Assembly (NCBI GenBank): GCA_016584495.1
Contig: WAID01000013.1
Location: forward strand, 1,426,001-1,490,000
Length of the DNA stretch: 64,000 bases
From: Celoporthe dispersa
Lineage: Eukaryota > Ascomycota > Sordariomycetes > Diaporthales > Cryphonectriaceae
Reading direction: 5' to 3'
Positions within the stretch are counted from its first letter, which is position 1, and each line of letters starts with the position of its first letter. The notes under the pieces are model-generated. The model was not told the origin of the DNA and made no database searches. It was given only the letters and a program-made list of their open reading frames with translations. The translations under genes and the position numbers were made by a program. Shown here piece by piece: positions 13,445-26,331 of the stretch.

Positions 13445-15606
13445 GCTGACCAGGCCTGCCCACCGGAACTAGGCGGGGCAATCTAGATGCATGTTTAATC
13501 TTCGAGGGACGAACAATGGGAGACGTAGAGTCTGTTCGACGAGGTTGCATAGTTAGCTGAAGCTGCGAAGCCGAAACCGGCCTCCCCACATGATCTGGCT
13601 CAAGAAGCTGATACTGAATGGAATCACGGGCTCAGCTCGGTGCTTATGCGTGGAGCTTCAGGCCAGGTTGGCCCCATGCGCACAAGTAGTGCATATCTGC
13701 GCCCAGACCCTATATGATGCGTCATTGATACCCTCCCACCCCTGCACATATATGCGTTGGCTGGTGTATGCGCAAGCGTGCGGCTCAGGAATACGCCCTC
13801 GCAAAATGTTGCCCTTCGCAACCTAGGCCCAACTGCCCTTGCACGCACACACAGTCTGGTGGAAGCCTCCAGGGCTGGCTGTTCTGGAAGACGGCTTCGA
13901 AGAAGAAAAGTGGGATTCCTCCGAGGGTGGAGAGAAAGGAGCAGGAGAGACTACAGCTAGACCTGGCAGTAGTGCATTCATCATCATCATCATCATCACC
14001 ACCACCACCACCACCATCATCCTACAGGATCTATCTATATGTGTGTACTTATGGGAGAACGGCAGAGCTGGCGGGCCCCATCTCACGCCTCTGTGGGAAC
14101 GAAGGAGAGAGAGACCTCGGGGTTTACGGCTGCAAAGGATCCGCAGGATATATTGGTTATTTCTGAAAGAGGAGAGGGGGTGGGCTGGCGTCCAGTGGTC
14201 CATGTACCTGATCTACCTGGGTAGTCCTCAGCTCTTTCACCGACGGATAGCACTGTTCGGGCCGAGAGGACGGCACAGATCCAGCACAGTGCGAGGGAGC
14301 TAGGTGCCGTCTGGAGCGGTGGGTGTTGGGCTGGAGAGGCTTGTATGTCTTTAACAGCGGGGCGGCCCTCGAGGAGCTGGCCCTGGAGTCTACGGCCGCC
14401 TCCTGATTTCAGGTGCTTGGAAGGATTGGGATCTCACCTGGGAGCCCTTGCGTGGTGAGCGGGCTGGTGGGTATTATCTGTTCAGTGCGCTTTCGTTTTG
14501 GTTTGGGGGGGGGGGGTTCATTATGCAGCTGAGTACCTGGGCAGAGCAGCGGCAACGACGTCCAGGGCAGATCCAAACAGTCTCGGAACGAGAAGAGGGG
14601 TTTGGGTGAGCTCTGGGTGTTTATCTGGCTATTGTGCCTGTGCTGTTTGGCGTCTTGTCTTTTTTTTCTTTTTCTTTTCTTTCTTATAGTACTACTTTCT
14701 AGCCGGCCGAGGCGATTCTTTTTACTTCCAAAGGCTGTAGAGACAGAGGCCAGAGCCTGATAAGGCTCTAAACGCCTCGAATGCATCTGAGAGCACGAAC
14801 ATCATGTTGAAGTTGACAGACAGACACGCACACACATACACAGACGACATGATCTGGTCCGTTGAATAATAATGTTTGATGAAGTCAAAGTAACCCACAA
14901 CGACTGAGTGATGCCACTCGGACAAGATACTGCTGCACCGGATCGTAACACGTCGCAATGCAATTTGAGATGGCTCAACGACGATTCTGCTTCTTGCTTC
15001 GTCCGCACTTTCTGAGAATACACATATATAAAAGCCGCCTAGGTCATTGGGGGAGTTGTTGTTCAGGAGGCTGTTGAGCAATAATAGAGAGCCCTAGGCT
15101 GGAGGGGATTACAGAGGGAACGGGCCTAGCACATCTGTGGCTTTTACGCAATGTAAACTATTAAATTAAATGGATTACTTATTCCATATTAAACAATGAC
15201 AAGAATGTAGACAGAACATGAGCCCGGTCTCTCAATGAGGCTCAATGGCGGTCGTGCGAAGCATTATTCATATTTCTACAATTACACTGTCAGACACCCT
15301 GCCCAAATTGTTCATATTGTTTTCATAGTTGATTGACAGTAATATCAGACGTGTTCGTGGCATAAAATGGCCATGTTTGAGCTGGAAATGGCGGAAAGAT
15401 AGTTGGTGGTCTTTATAATTATAGTATTGTAATTACTACCAAGTATCCTCGGCCATCACCTGTCAAGATATTTGTGGGATGGGACGAGTTCTCGGGCAGA
15501 TCAGCCCAGGCCACCTCTTCATCTTTCGATCCTTGAGCCCTCTGGAGCGGATAGCGTGCTCCGATATCATCATATCGAGCACTCACATGCTTACAAGGTA
15601 TTAGCA
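13445..15606. other. Intergenic region with CAT/CAC repeat
   Basis: No gene is supported. The open frames are short and low in complexity. A CAT then CAC trinucleotide repeat runs from about 13978 to 14020. A G run of about 10 lies near 14505-14514. A T/C-rich tract lies at 14655-14685. The right half is AT-rich 3' flank of the convergent GNAT gene. Confidence 0.45.
13978..14020. repeat. CAT/CAC trinucleotide microsatellite
   Basis: There is a run of CAT triplets, then about five CAC triplets, then CATCAT. It lies in noncoding DNA between the peroxin and the GNAT gene. Simple slippage repeat; no function is implied. Confidence 0.85.
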
Positions 15607-16230
15607 TCATTTCAGAGCCTTGTAGAAGAAAGTCGTGTTCCCCAGCTGACCATCCGCGAAGGCGGCGTAATCCGGACATGTCCCCCAAGCCGTCAAGCCA
15701 ATACGTTCGTAGAAGGTCTTTGCTGGCGTTTCCGTCTTGGTGTCCAAGGTGAGGAGCCGGATCCCAAGCCCCCGTGCAAATTCCTCCACGTGGTCCATCA
15801 TCATCTTTCCGAGTCCTCGCCGCTGGCAAGAGGGCCGAACCAACAGCTTTGCGACCTCGGCCCTGTGGGCATGTGTGGCCTTGGGCATGAGGTGAAGCTG
15901 CACAGTCCCCATGATGTCGCGAGCGTTGGAGCCCCAGACCACAAACATGTAGCATGATTGAGGCGCCGGCTCCAGCTTCGCACCAACGGACATCCAATAT
16001 GCGTCGGCATCTGCATCTGATAGCGGGGCGAGGAAGCCAAGGGAGGATGCCGCCGGGTCGTCGTTGACGAGCGACTGTAGCAGGGTCCGGAGGGACGTTA
16101 GACGACTCGCAACGTCAGAAGATGTCCCAAAGCGGTGGATCTTTGGATTGTCGTCGGTGGCCGGGTCGAAGTATCCTGGCTGAAGCATCTCCTGATACTC
16201 CGGACGGGCGAGATGTTTATCTACAGGCAT
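15607..16230 (-). CDS. GNAT-family N-acetyltransferase
   Basis: An uninterrupted 207-aa frame. GNAT enzymes transfer acetyl from acetyl-CoA to an amine. The acetyl-CoA binding motif A is clear: VAKLLVRPSCQRRGLGKMMM, containing the R-x-x-G-x-G/A signature, at about residues 140-160. Motif B-like sequence follows (LLTLDTKTETPAKTFYERIG), and the protein ends in a typical beta strand (TTFFYKALK). The substrate is not predictable. The frame extends upstream to 16299 only with a GTG start. I chose the first ATG at 16230 (MPVDKHLARP), which keeps the whole acetyltransferase fold. A short upstream exon remains possible. Confidence 0.85.
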   Translation of the reverse strand: MPVDKHLARPEYQEMLQPGYFDPATDDNPKIHRFGTSSDVASRLTSLRTLLQSLVNDDPAASSLGFLAPLSDADADAYWMSVGAKLEPAPQSCYMFVVWGSNARDIMGTVQLHLMPKATHAHRAEVAKLLVRPSCQRRGLGKMMMDHVEEFARGLGIRLLTLDTKTETPAKTFYERIGLTAWGTCPDYAAFADGQLGNTTFFYKALK

Positions 16231-17576
16231 CCTCCCGGCAAATGACGAGATAGTCGGCTGTGAATTCCTCGACGCTCTCCGTGCCAGCTGCCTCGACACT
16301 GGCGGACACTGTTTGGTGCTCTGGTACGAATCAACAGGTTTGTTGCGCGAAGATGAGATCTATGTATGCCGCCTGAACTGAAGCTGGCTTGAGACTATTG
16401 ACGGCAGGACTGGCATGATGGAGGGTCGTATTGTCACTTGACTCATCATGTGAGTCAATATAATGCGATATCCCAAGCACACGAGAGACCACGGCCGGAA
16501 CGGACCCACGTTGCTTGCGTTGTATGTGAGTAGAGAATCCGTCAAGATTATGGAATTCTGGCTAGTCGAAGACACGATGGTCTGGGGAGTAACAGGCTGA
16601 GGCTTGCCATAGTCGTTACGCTTTCTATCACTGCTACCCCGAAACAAACCCGAGTGGCGTCCACTTGAACCGGCAACTAGAAGCCCTGAAACAGCCTTGC
16701 ACGTAAGCAGATAAAACAAGTTGGCAGAAGAACAAACCAGCATTGGGATCAGGGATCATAGGGTCCGAGGAGACATTATAGTTACTTCCTACTCCGAGCC
16801 ATGCAGGCCAGACATATGACCACCACAAACAAGCGTGGACAATCTATCTCGCACGTGACGGTCAGCGAGTCAGCCAGAGGTCAGCATGACGACCGACCCA
16901 GGCGGCATCACTGCACAATCGTGAGTCGCCGGGAGGTGGTTATCGCGGTTGGAGGAGAGTACCTGATAGGCACATCATAACGCCACGGCTGAGAACGGTG
17001 GACTGATCTGGAGGCTAAGTCACCCTCCCCCTCACCTTGCCTCGAGGACAAATCTCGATGAACAGGAGGGAGCATGGTCAGGCTCTCGTCCATCAGACAG
17101 GATGCAGGGCGGATGTCGGCATAGGACTGGAGCCACACACACACAAAATGTCGAATGGGGGTCAAGCTTCTGGCCAACCTGGTGGATTTCCGTCTGAAGC
17201 TCTGGGTGGTTGTGATGCTCTCGTGCATTGACGCACCGGATGGGACTACCAAAGTGGTACTACACCTCACTAGTAGCAGCAAGAATAGGAAGACCCGACC
17301 CCACGCCCTGCCTCTTTCCTCCCCAAAAGACCCCACCAACCTGCCCCTCGCTACCACACAGGCCCCTAGAGCGTAGGCGTCTGGACCCTGAATACCCCAC
17401 CTCCTAGTACCCTCTCTCCAGCGAATCGATGATTCTAGTGGCCAAACAGTCAGCGGGCTTGGGGGAGCTACAGCGTCATGATACAGGGTTCCCCTCTCCG
17501 TGAGACTGGAGTGGCATGCGCAGACGGCACAATTCGCGCAGCAAGAAAGGGCCTTCTGGAAGGAGGGCCTTGTGGA
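16231..17576. other. Intergenic region upstream of the metallothionein
   Basis: No gene is supported. It separates the GNAT gene (transcribed left) from the metallothionein (transcribed right), so it probably holds both promoters. Frames here look like random open reading. I did not find a convincing metal-response element by eye. Confidence 0.4.
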
Positions 17577-17584
17577 TATATAAG
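17577..17584 (+). promoter_or_regulatory. TATA box of the metallothionein gene
   Basis: TATATAAG lies 138-145 bases before the metallothionein ATG. It is followed by a C/A-rich, G-poor stretch (about 17625-17720) that looks like the 5' leader. A strong TATA box and a CA-rich leader fit a highly expressed, inducible gene. Confidence 0.7.
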
Positions 17585-17721
17585 CCCACGCGGCTGCTGC
17601 TCTCGGAGCCCAGACAGAGGGACCAGATCCTTCACCCTCGACACCCAACCAAGCTCAACAACCAAGCCAGACACATACCAACCCACCTCATACCAAACCC
17701 AACCCCCTTCACACAATCAAC

Positions 17722-17869
17722 ATGGCTGGATGCGACTGTGGCGCCAACTGCACCTGCGCTTCTTCCGGAGGCTGTAAGTCCTACCTAGCGATTGCTCCCG
17801 TCTCCTGTCGAGAGCTACATGCACAGCTTCTGACAAACTCGTACAGGCAAGTGCGGTGACAAGAAATAA
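17722..17869 (+). CDS. Small Cys-rich metallothionein
   Basis: A 24-residue protein encoded by two exons, 17722-17773 and 17847-17869. Residues: MAGCDCGANCTCASSGG then CKCGDKK. It has six Cys in three C-x-C pairs (4/6, 10/12, 18/20) and no aromatic residue. This is the hallmark of fungal metallothioneins, which bind Cu(I), Zn or Cd through Cys thiolates in the cytosol. Known ascomycete members are 22-27 aa with six or seven Cys. The 73-nt intron (GTAAGT ... TACAG, branch CTGAC near 17830) splits the fifth Cys codon, T|GC. A TATA box and C/A-rich leader precede it, and an AATAAA lies 29 bases after the stop. The gene is too short for ordinary ORF calling. Confidence 0.9.
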
Positions 17870-17897
17870 ACACCCAACTTTGAGCCATCCTCACCTC

Positions 17898-17903
17898 AAT
17901 AAA
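17898..17903 (+). terminator. Polyadenylation signal of the metallothionein gene
   Basis: AATAAA lies 29 bases after the metallothionein TAA, inside an A/C-rich 3' UTR. Placement is right for cleavage and polyadenylation shortly downstream. Confidence 0.6.
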
Positions 17904-18427
17904 CGCTTGTCAGCTTGACCACCACCATTATTGTGTCAGGACGTATAACGGCTGGGAAAGACCCGCATGGCCAACAGCTGAGGCGGTGACAGGCGGAGGA
18001 CGAGGTTTTTTTTTTTTTTTTTGGAACAGCATGATTGAGAGAATGCTTTGGAGATATCTAGCCCCGTAAAAGGACAGCTTTTGAACCTTCAATACAACAC
18101 GACCTGTCATTCCCGATGTCAGCTGGCTGAACCTTGTCTATGCTGTGCTCTTGACGGTGTGTGAAATGGCCTTCCTAGGCGGTCGAAGAGGTATCCCACT
18201 GCCGCAATTCGAGTCCAAGTGGAAGGTGGCGCCTACGATGTTGATCTTGGGAAGACACTCAGTACATCTCTTCACTGACTGCCGTAGTCTGGCCCTGCAT
18301 AGGGCCATAAGCGGCAGACGCACCAGCCAGATGTTGTGTAATTTACAAACCCAAAATGGGGGTGTGTCTATCAGCTAGCTGCGCTATAAACATATCCACA
18401 CTCGTTACTCCGACAGCATTCCCTCGC
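17904..18427. other. Convergent intergenic region
   Basis: The region lies between the 3' ends of the metallothionein and mL50 genes. It contains a T run of about 16 at 18007-18022. No gene is supported. Confidence 0.4.
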
Positions 18428-19773
18428 TCATCGTCTCTTCTTCCGATCCTTCGCATCTGGCTTCGGGCCCCGGAGCCACTCGCGCTCCCTGTACTTGTCA
18501 ACATGGTCACTGCCCAGGACAGGCAGGCCCCTCTTCTCCAGCTCTTGCTGGATGACCTTCCACCGCCCGACCCTCTGGGCTTCGTGCACGGGCGTCTGCC
18601 GCTTCGCGAATACCTCCACGTTGGGCAGCTGCGCCAGCTCGCCCCGTCGCTCGATGGCCTGCATGACCGTCCTGGGGGGCGGCGGCTTGACGAGGAAGGA
18701 GAGCAGCGACCCGACGGTGTTGACGTGGAGCAGCTTGGCGTCTGGTATGGCGTGACCGGTCAGTTGGAAGATGCGCTTGGTGATCTGTACAAGACTTGTG
18801 TCAGTATACTCTTGGTCGAGGAGACGAGGATACGAAACGCTACCACTCGTTGGTAGGGGCGTCATACCGCAAACTTGACCCTCACATCCCCCAGCGAGAT
18901 CTTCTTCCAGCTCCCATCCCATGACTTGATGATCTCCTTCGCCTCCTCCGCAGAGATTCCCATCTGCTCCTCTGGAGCAGCATCAGTCGCCTGCCGGGCC
19001 GACAAACCCTGCACGACTCCCTTTACGTCTCCCTTGATCAGCGCCTGCCCCTCGGAGTCAACCTCCACCGTCAGGCCTAGCACCTTCATCATGTGCTCCC
19101 GTCCACCGTCTCGGCTCCATGCCTCCTTCAACAGGCCACCTTTCTTCTTTGTCCCCTTCAATGACTCCAAGATCGCAAATGTCTCCAAGACCGCCCTCCG
19201 CGCGCACAAGATCAGCAATTCCGAGCTGTCGACCCTCTGCGCCGCGCCAAAGCCGACAAAGGCATTCGAGGCCGCCCAGTTGTCGTTCTTCTCCGAGAAC
19301 CAGTCCCCAAGCCCTCCGACGACCTCTAGCTCTGCTGCACTGCTGGCAGGCTCGTAGTTATCCGCCGCGGAATCAAGGTCGTCCGCGCGCGGGGCGACAG
19401 TGGTGTCGGCCGGCGGTAGGACGAGGTCGGTCTGGATCGGTACGGGTGTGGCGTGGGAGGACTCGGCCTGGATCGCGGTGAAGGGGTCCTGCTCTTCCGA
19501 GAGGACAGCGTCCTCTTGGGCTTCGGCCTGTAGCGCTCCCGACGAGGCTACTCTGGTCTTGTCAGCAGAAGGTCCGTTGTCGCTCGTCTTGTCTGCCCAT
19601 GCCCTCGAGCTGTGGAATGTTGGGTGTGGTGTGGTCGAGAAGGCGCGCGGCCTCGCCACGCAGCCCGTCGCAGCTGCGCGGCACGCCGACGTGTGTTGTG
19701 TTGTTGGGGCCGAAGAATGCAGGCATTGCGTCAGGACGGCAGAAGGCTGCCGTATTCTCGGTATTCTCCTCAT
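18428..19773 (-). CDS. Mitochondrial large-subunit ribosomal protein mL50
   Basis: A 420-aa protein from two exons, 18868-19773 and 18428-18784. The 83-nt intron (GTATGA ... TACAG, branch CTGAC) falls between complete codons. The N-terminus is Arg/Ser/Thr-rich with almost no acid (MRRIPRIRQPSAV), which is a typical mitochondrial presequence. The conserved region spans the splice: DVRVKFAV then ITKRIFQLTGHAIPD, followed by the PPPPRTV and GRWKVIQQELEKRGLPV blocks. This pattern matches fungal mL50 (yeast Mrpl13). The protein would be imported into the matrix and be part of the 54S subunit. The presequence is followed by a long low-complexity segment, which makes the protein larger than the yeast one. 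Family assignment is by recalled pattern and was not searched. Confidence 0.75.
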
Positions 19774-20190
19774 CGTGTCGATTTGGTTGGAGGAATTGGA
19801 CCTTGGCTGTCGCCATTGGAGGTGTCGCGGCTGTGAGGCTCGTCGAGTAACGAAATTTCGCGGTAGCTCGACACGACAGGGATGCTCGCGGCCGGCAGCA
19901 CCCTGCCGCTGCCGGCTCTTACTTACTTACCGTACAGCATTGTGTCGTATACTTAGTACATAGTGATCCCTGGACATGGCAACTGATGACCACCTCCTGG
20001 AATTACAAAAGAACGACCACAGACTCTTCGCCTTTCAGTGCCTCTTTGCATCCAACGAGTTATTGTCGCCCAGAGACATTCCTTTCTCCTCTTGTAAAAT
20101 ACCTACCGCATCCCAAAGGTCGCAGTGCACGTCGCTAAAGGAGAGACCGCTCGTCCGGGTGCTGGTTATGTGCTCTCCAGGCTGCTCAAG
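19774..20190. other. Bidirectional promoter region
   Basis: A 417-base gap between the divergent mL50 and membrane-protein genes. No gene is supported. It must hold both promoters. Confidence 0.5.
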
Positions 20191-21034
20191 ATGAATCGTT
20201 TCGGCCTCCTTCTCCTGCTCCTCGGAGCATTTCCTTCCATAGCCGCTGCAGCATGTAAGTTCTCGCTGGCGATCAGATACAGCCCGCTCCCAGTCCTCGT
20301 CTCCTAGATTTGTACGACGTTTGTAAAGCATAGAGGTACTGAACCCGCCCTCGCTTCGCACAGCGGCGCCGACATTCTGCAAGTGCACCTGCTTCACCAA
20401 CAGCACCATAATAGAAATCAAGTCCAAGTCGAGCTCCCTGGGCAACTCCCACCTCAAAGAACCAGGCGATCCCGAAGAAGACCCGTCCTCCGATGAGGAC
20501 GCCGACGCCAACGGTGACCCAACAGATGGCGAGGCATCCTCCCCCTCCTCCTCCTTCGTCGACAGCCTCCTCGCCGACACCGAGGCAGGTTCCGCCGCGG
20601 CCCTCCTCGCCCCCCGCGCCAGCAAGAGCCACACCGGCCGCGCCTCGCTCTCACCCTCCTGCAGCCAGTGCAACCGCGCCTTCTGCCTCTCGCAGTCGCT
20701 TCCCATCTGCAAGGGCGCGGCGGAGAAGGACGTCGTCACCATGTGCTTCCAGCGGGACTCCCGCAAGGACATGATCATCGTGTGGGCGTTCATTCTCGGC
20801 ACGGCGGGGCTTCTGGGCTGGGCGGCGTTACGGAAAGTCATGGACATGCACGACCGGCCTGGTGGCATCGCAGGCGGCATCGCGGGGGGTCTGACGAGGG
20901 GGGTAGGAGGTGGAGGAGGGACGGGGCTGGGGATTGGAGGGAACGGCCTGGGCAGTTCGGCAAGCGATACCGGGCGAGGCAGATATGTTGGTCTTTCCGG
21001 GCATAGTAGGGAAGGGAGTGCGGTGTTTGGTTGA
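20191..21034 (+). CDS. Conserved fungal type I membrane protein, unknown function
   Basis: Two exons, 20191-20254 and 20364-21034, give about 244 aa. Exon 1 encodes a clean signal peptide (MNRFGLLLLLLGAFPSIAAAA). The 109-nt intron starts GTAAGT and ends CACAG. After the signal comes a Cys-rich luminal or extracellular part: TFCKCTCFTNSTIIEI, an acidic/Ser linker, then SCSQCNRAFCLSQSLPICKG and a further Cys (VTMCFQRDS). One transmembrane helix follows (IIVWAFILGTAGLLGWAAL), then a short Gly-rich cytosolic tail. The eight or so Cys suggest disulfides or metal binding. I recognise the architecture as a recurrent fungal one but cannot name a function. The splice is supported by restored frame and signal-peptide continuity. 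Confidence 0.8.
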
Positions 21035-21515
21035 AGTTGCGGCGGAAGGTTGTGCAGAACGCATGGTTCATCCTGAACATAGCATAGGTAGATGGTCAAG
21101 AGGCTATAGTATGACATTCCCCACCCTGGCGCACTTTGGGCATACACCTTTGAGGGCCTGATGGCGTGCACACAGTATCTGCGTGTCGATAAACCCAATG
21201 CTTCTCTGCCTTCCGTCCTACCGCTTTGTAGGTACCGCAGAGTGGTAAAGATCGCGCTCCAATGATTTAACTTTTGTGGTCTTTGGATTCTATTTAGTCC
21301 TAGCAATGGCCACTACTTCTGTTCTCCACCTCCCCTCCCCCCCCCCCCCCCTCTTGACGCTGTGGTTTCCTGTGCATCCCCTTCCTACCAGGGGCCAACT
21401 TAAAAAAAAAATAGACATGCAAAATTGTACACCAAGCCAACAACGGCCACCAAGACCGAGTCACTCGGCTCAAGGAGCCAAACGTCCCGGTCACGACACT
21501 ACGCGCTTGAGCAGC
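21035..21515. other. Convergent intergenic region
   Basis: The region lies between the stops of the membrane-protein and DAHP synthase genes. It contains a C run near 21338-21350 and a short A run near 21403-21411. No gene is supported. Confidence 0.45.
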
Positions 21516-22881
<1,366 letters not shown>

Positions 22882-25800
22882 CCTGAGTCTGAAAGGGGGG
22901 ACTCTCGGGGGGTAGTAAGATGCTTGTATGACTGTAAAGGACCGGAGAGTTTTATAGTTGCTGAGCTGTGTTCGACAAGCACGAGTTTGGGTGCAACAAG
23001 ACCAGAGGTTCTTGTAAAGGTCAAGGGCGTGTGCTCGTGGTGGTGCCAGAGTGCGTGATGTGTGAACTGAAAGGTAGTCAGGCAGAGTTGGCAGTCAGGA
23101 TGGAAGGAGGTGGGACACTTCAGAGGTGTTCCTGGAAAAAAAAGTTTTGTGGAGCGGCTACAGTCGCCCGATGTTTGTTAGTCACAATGACTACTACAGG
23201 CTTGTGTACCCTTCAAATATTGATGGGCTTGATCAAAGGGAGTCTTCGTAGGAGGTTGGAAGGGTGGAATATTCAGAAGCAGTCAGGAAAAAGAATCGAT
23301 TGGTTTTCTAATGGAAAGGTGACTCAGAGGAAGGGCAAACTGAATTTATCAGGGGAGCCTCGCTTGATGTAATGAAAGCCTGCAGGGGAGAAAGGGCCCA
23401 GGACAATGTCGAGTGGTTAAGCAAGATCTTCAAAATCTAGGGCTCAGACTGAAGTATTCAGCAGAAAAACCAGTATGAGGGTCAATTTCCAATTCAATAC
23501 AGGGAGAGAGCATGAGACATTACCAGCAGGACAAGTACAATCAAGCCCCCTCTCCATCAACTGGATGGGTGCCTTTGTTAGACGAATCATCACGACTGCA
23601 ATTGGCGACGGCGGGGCAGCCTCCAGCTCCCAGAGCAGAAAGTGGGGGGAGGGGCAGCGCACTGGATGGCAGGTCCCTGCCCCACATCCTTCTGCCGATC
23701 TCGGTCCGCTCTGTTCTGTATCGTCAGAACTCCTGCTCTGGTCGGTGGTTTTATACCTGTATGAATTACAGCCTATGCCCAATTTTTGATGAACCGTGCA
23801 ACATTCAACCTACTCTGGTCATCTCTACCATACTATTAGATACACCGTATTGCAGGGCCGGGAAGAGGAAGGGAGGTACTGAGCTCATTGATGCTGATGA
23901 TTTCTAGGTACTATTGTGGTACACTGACAACGCCCAGCATTCTTGCCTGCTAGTATTTGATCCCCCTTGTGCATTCTCGAACAGGCGTGAAGAGTAGCAA
24001 ATATGATATCGGACGACGCAAGACGTGAGTACCGTCCAGCTTTGCATGGCCGAGTTCGTGTTAGCAGGCCAGCCGAAAGTACGGAGAGGCTTGCTAGGTG
24101 TTCATTGACATCTTGGTGATGGCCATCTTTCCTACGGCAGAGGTACGCATTACTGAAGACTCATCTCGGCTCTGGTACTTGGAAGTATTGAACGGAAATT
24201 TTTGCTATAAAATTTGCACTACACACTCGGGCATTGAAGGTCGGCCAGAGGCTCTACGTCACACACGCCACGAGGGAGAAACTCGGGATTCCACGCGCAC
24301 ACATATATTATGGACACAACCTACACACAAGTCTCCCCAAGTTGCATGTATACCCCGGATTGGGTCAAGACTCGTAGCACGGTCATGAGTGGCTACTCAG
24401 CGCAAAGCTGTAGTATGTGTGCTTCTAGACAGGAGCCCACCCCTCCCGGCCGTGTCTGAGGCAATCCTGAAACCGAGGGGGCCCAACCCGCGAAAAGGCT
24501 GGACAGAAACAGCGAGTCGAGCAGCGACCTGTGACGAGATCCCTGGTGTCGGGAGCCCCGAGCGGTAGGTGCCGCAACCAATACGTACGTGTCTTGTTTT
24601 CTTTCTTCTCCCTTGCCGTTTGCGCACGCACTTGTTCTCGGCGTCTTGAACGCCCTCCCTGCCCACTGCCATGACATGGTCCTGTACACTATCGATGGTA
24701 GGCCGAGGGACCTGTCTGTTTTGTGTCTCTCGGATCATGAGAAGAAAAGAAGAAGAAGGAGTAAGAGGTCTGGACCCGTGGCGAATCGAAAAACGTCCGG
24801 CAGCATCTGAAAGGTGTACTAAGTAATAGTGGTCGTGGGTGAGGGTATCCCCAGCCCCCGTCCCCCACTGTGACCAGGGTCCCGTAGTTCTCCACCCCGT
24901 CTCTCAAGCACAAGCACAAGCACTGGCGACAGGCCTAGGCTCCAGCACCAAGGCAATACGCCAGTTCAGCCTTTTGAATCCTTGACTAGCAGACAGGGCG
25001 AGCGCTAGTTATTGTAGCGTAGGCTTAACAGAGAGGCTTGACAGGCACACAGGCTCACCGGGCACCATAGCGTACATAGTATATACCAATAGTAGGAAGG
25101 AAGAGGATGGATCTTCCCCAAGACAACAAGATCCCGTCCCGTTTTCCCTTACACAGCCAGACTACTACTCATGCCAGGATACGACCTCACACCCTGTTCT
25201 CAAGCAAGGCGAAGTGGATTTGATCTTGTTTCGTGGTTTTCTGCTTTCTTGTTTCTTTTGCTAAGGGGTAAATTTATTTCTTCTTGTCTCCTTGCCGATC
25301 TCTTCCTTACTTTTCCTGCTGCATCATCTTGCCACCAGAAGCATAACCGCCCAGCAGACGTCAACAGGCTGAAGGGATCGTCGGGGCTGACGTACATAGT
25401 ACATTTGTACCTCCGCACGGCCTCAGCCGTCCTCAAGCTGCGTGCGGCTCCCACACAAGCACCATCCGGCTTCTTCCACGGCAGAGCGCTCTGGGCTCAG
25501 AAAGCGAGCGCTGACACTGGGACTGCACGCTGCGGCTGCGGAGATACCCCAAACTTTTGCCCTGCATCATAACCACCTGAACAGCCCCTCGCGTGGCCCA
25601 TCCGCCCTGAAGACCAGAGCAGGCAACGAGCTGGTCTCTCTGGTCGGCTATTTTGTCTCGCCCGATTAGGAATCCCCTCTTCTCTCTCTCCCTCCTCCCC
25701 CCTCTCTTTCTCTCTTTCTCTCTCCACCTCGTCCCGTCTCACTCCCCAGCCACCCGTTGACTTCTTCGGTGCCTTTCCGCCCTTCCTGTCTTTCTCGTCT

Positions 25801-26331
25801 GGACGGAGCCCAGCCTCGGCTCGTATTAACTCGCGATTACGAAGCGTATCGAGGGCTCGTGTCCCAGCTGCACGCTTACAGGGGTGTCTGTCTCTGCTGC
25901 CATCACAACAAGTGCGCATCCGTCCCCTGCGCGGCTACAGCGACCGGGCATACTGTACACCGCACCTTCCGTTTCCTCATCGCAGGAGGCAGGCAGGCTA
26001 CTAGAGCTTCGAGACCTAACTCGGCCGGCACTTGCCTCCCCAGCGCGACCTCGAGGCCCTCGCCCCTGCCTCCTCGCTGTCTGCAGACTATCTGTGGCGT
26101 AAACACCAACATTTGGGATCAGGCTGGAAGTGGCTCGACCGCCTCTCTCTTTGCCTGTTGATACGATACAGTATCCAGTCAACCATTCATCGACATTCGC
26201 TTGCAGACTCTACCTTCTGGTACTTCACTGATACGGTCACGACCCCTTGGGCGTCCCGCTGCACACTACTTTGCTGCGCCAACCACCATACGAGCCTTTT
26301 CAAGATCGAATTGCCGGGAAGACTGCTCGCT
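22882..26331. other. Long intergenic region, two promoters
   Basis: About 3.4 kb between divergent genes, with no coding sequence that I can support. The right end (about 25675-25750) is an extended CT-rich tract, and the sequence up to the next ATG looks like a long 5' leader with several short upstream frames. Short GAAGAAAAGAAGAAG-type purine tracts occur near 24740. Confidence 0.45.
23321..23327. promoter_or_regulatory. CPC1/GCN4-type element TGACTCA
   Basis: A perfect TGACTCA lies 440 bases upstream of the DAHP synthase ATG. This is the consensus for GCN4 in yeast and CPC1/CpcA in filamentous fungi, which activate amino-acid biosynthesis genes, including DAHP synthases, during amino-acid starvation. 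A 7-mer can occur by chance, so the assignment rests on position and on the target gene. Confidence 0.5.

Noticed and set aside
16231..16299. 23-residue extension of the first GNAT
   Set aside because: It needs a GTG start. Possible as part of an unseen exon, but unsupported.
16908..17648. Minus-strand frame of 246 codons over the metallothionein promoter
   Set aside because: It lies antisense to a TATA box and leader, has no domain-like content, and is Arg/Ser-rich as expected of chance frames.
18180..18240. TTCGAGTCC resembling a tRNA B box
   Set aside because: No A box at the right distance and no acceptor stem; not a tRNA.
25171..25572. 133-codon frame with a hydrophobic stretch (FSAFLFLLLRGKF) in the long intergenic region
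   Set aside because: The hydrophobic part comes from a T/C-rich tract; the rest shows no coding bias or family resemblance.
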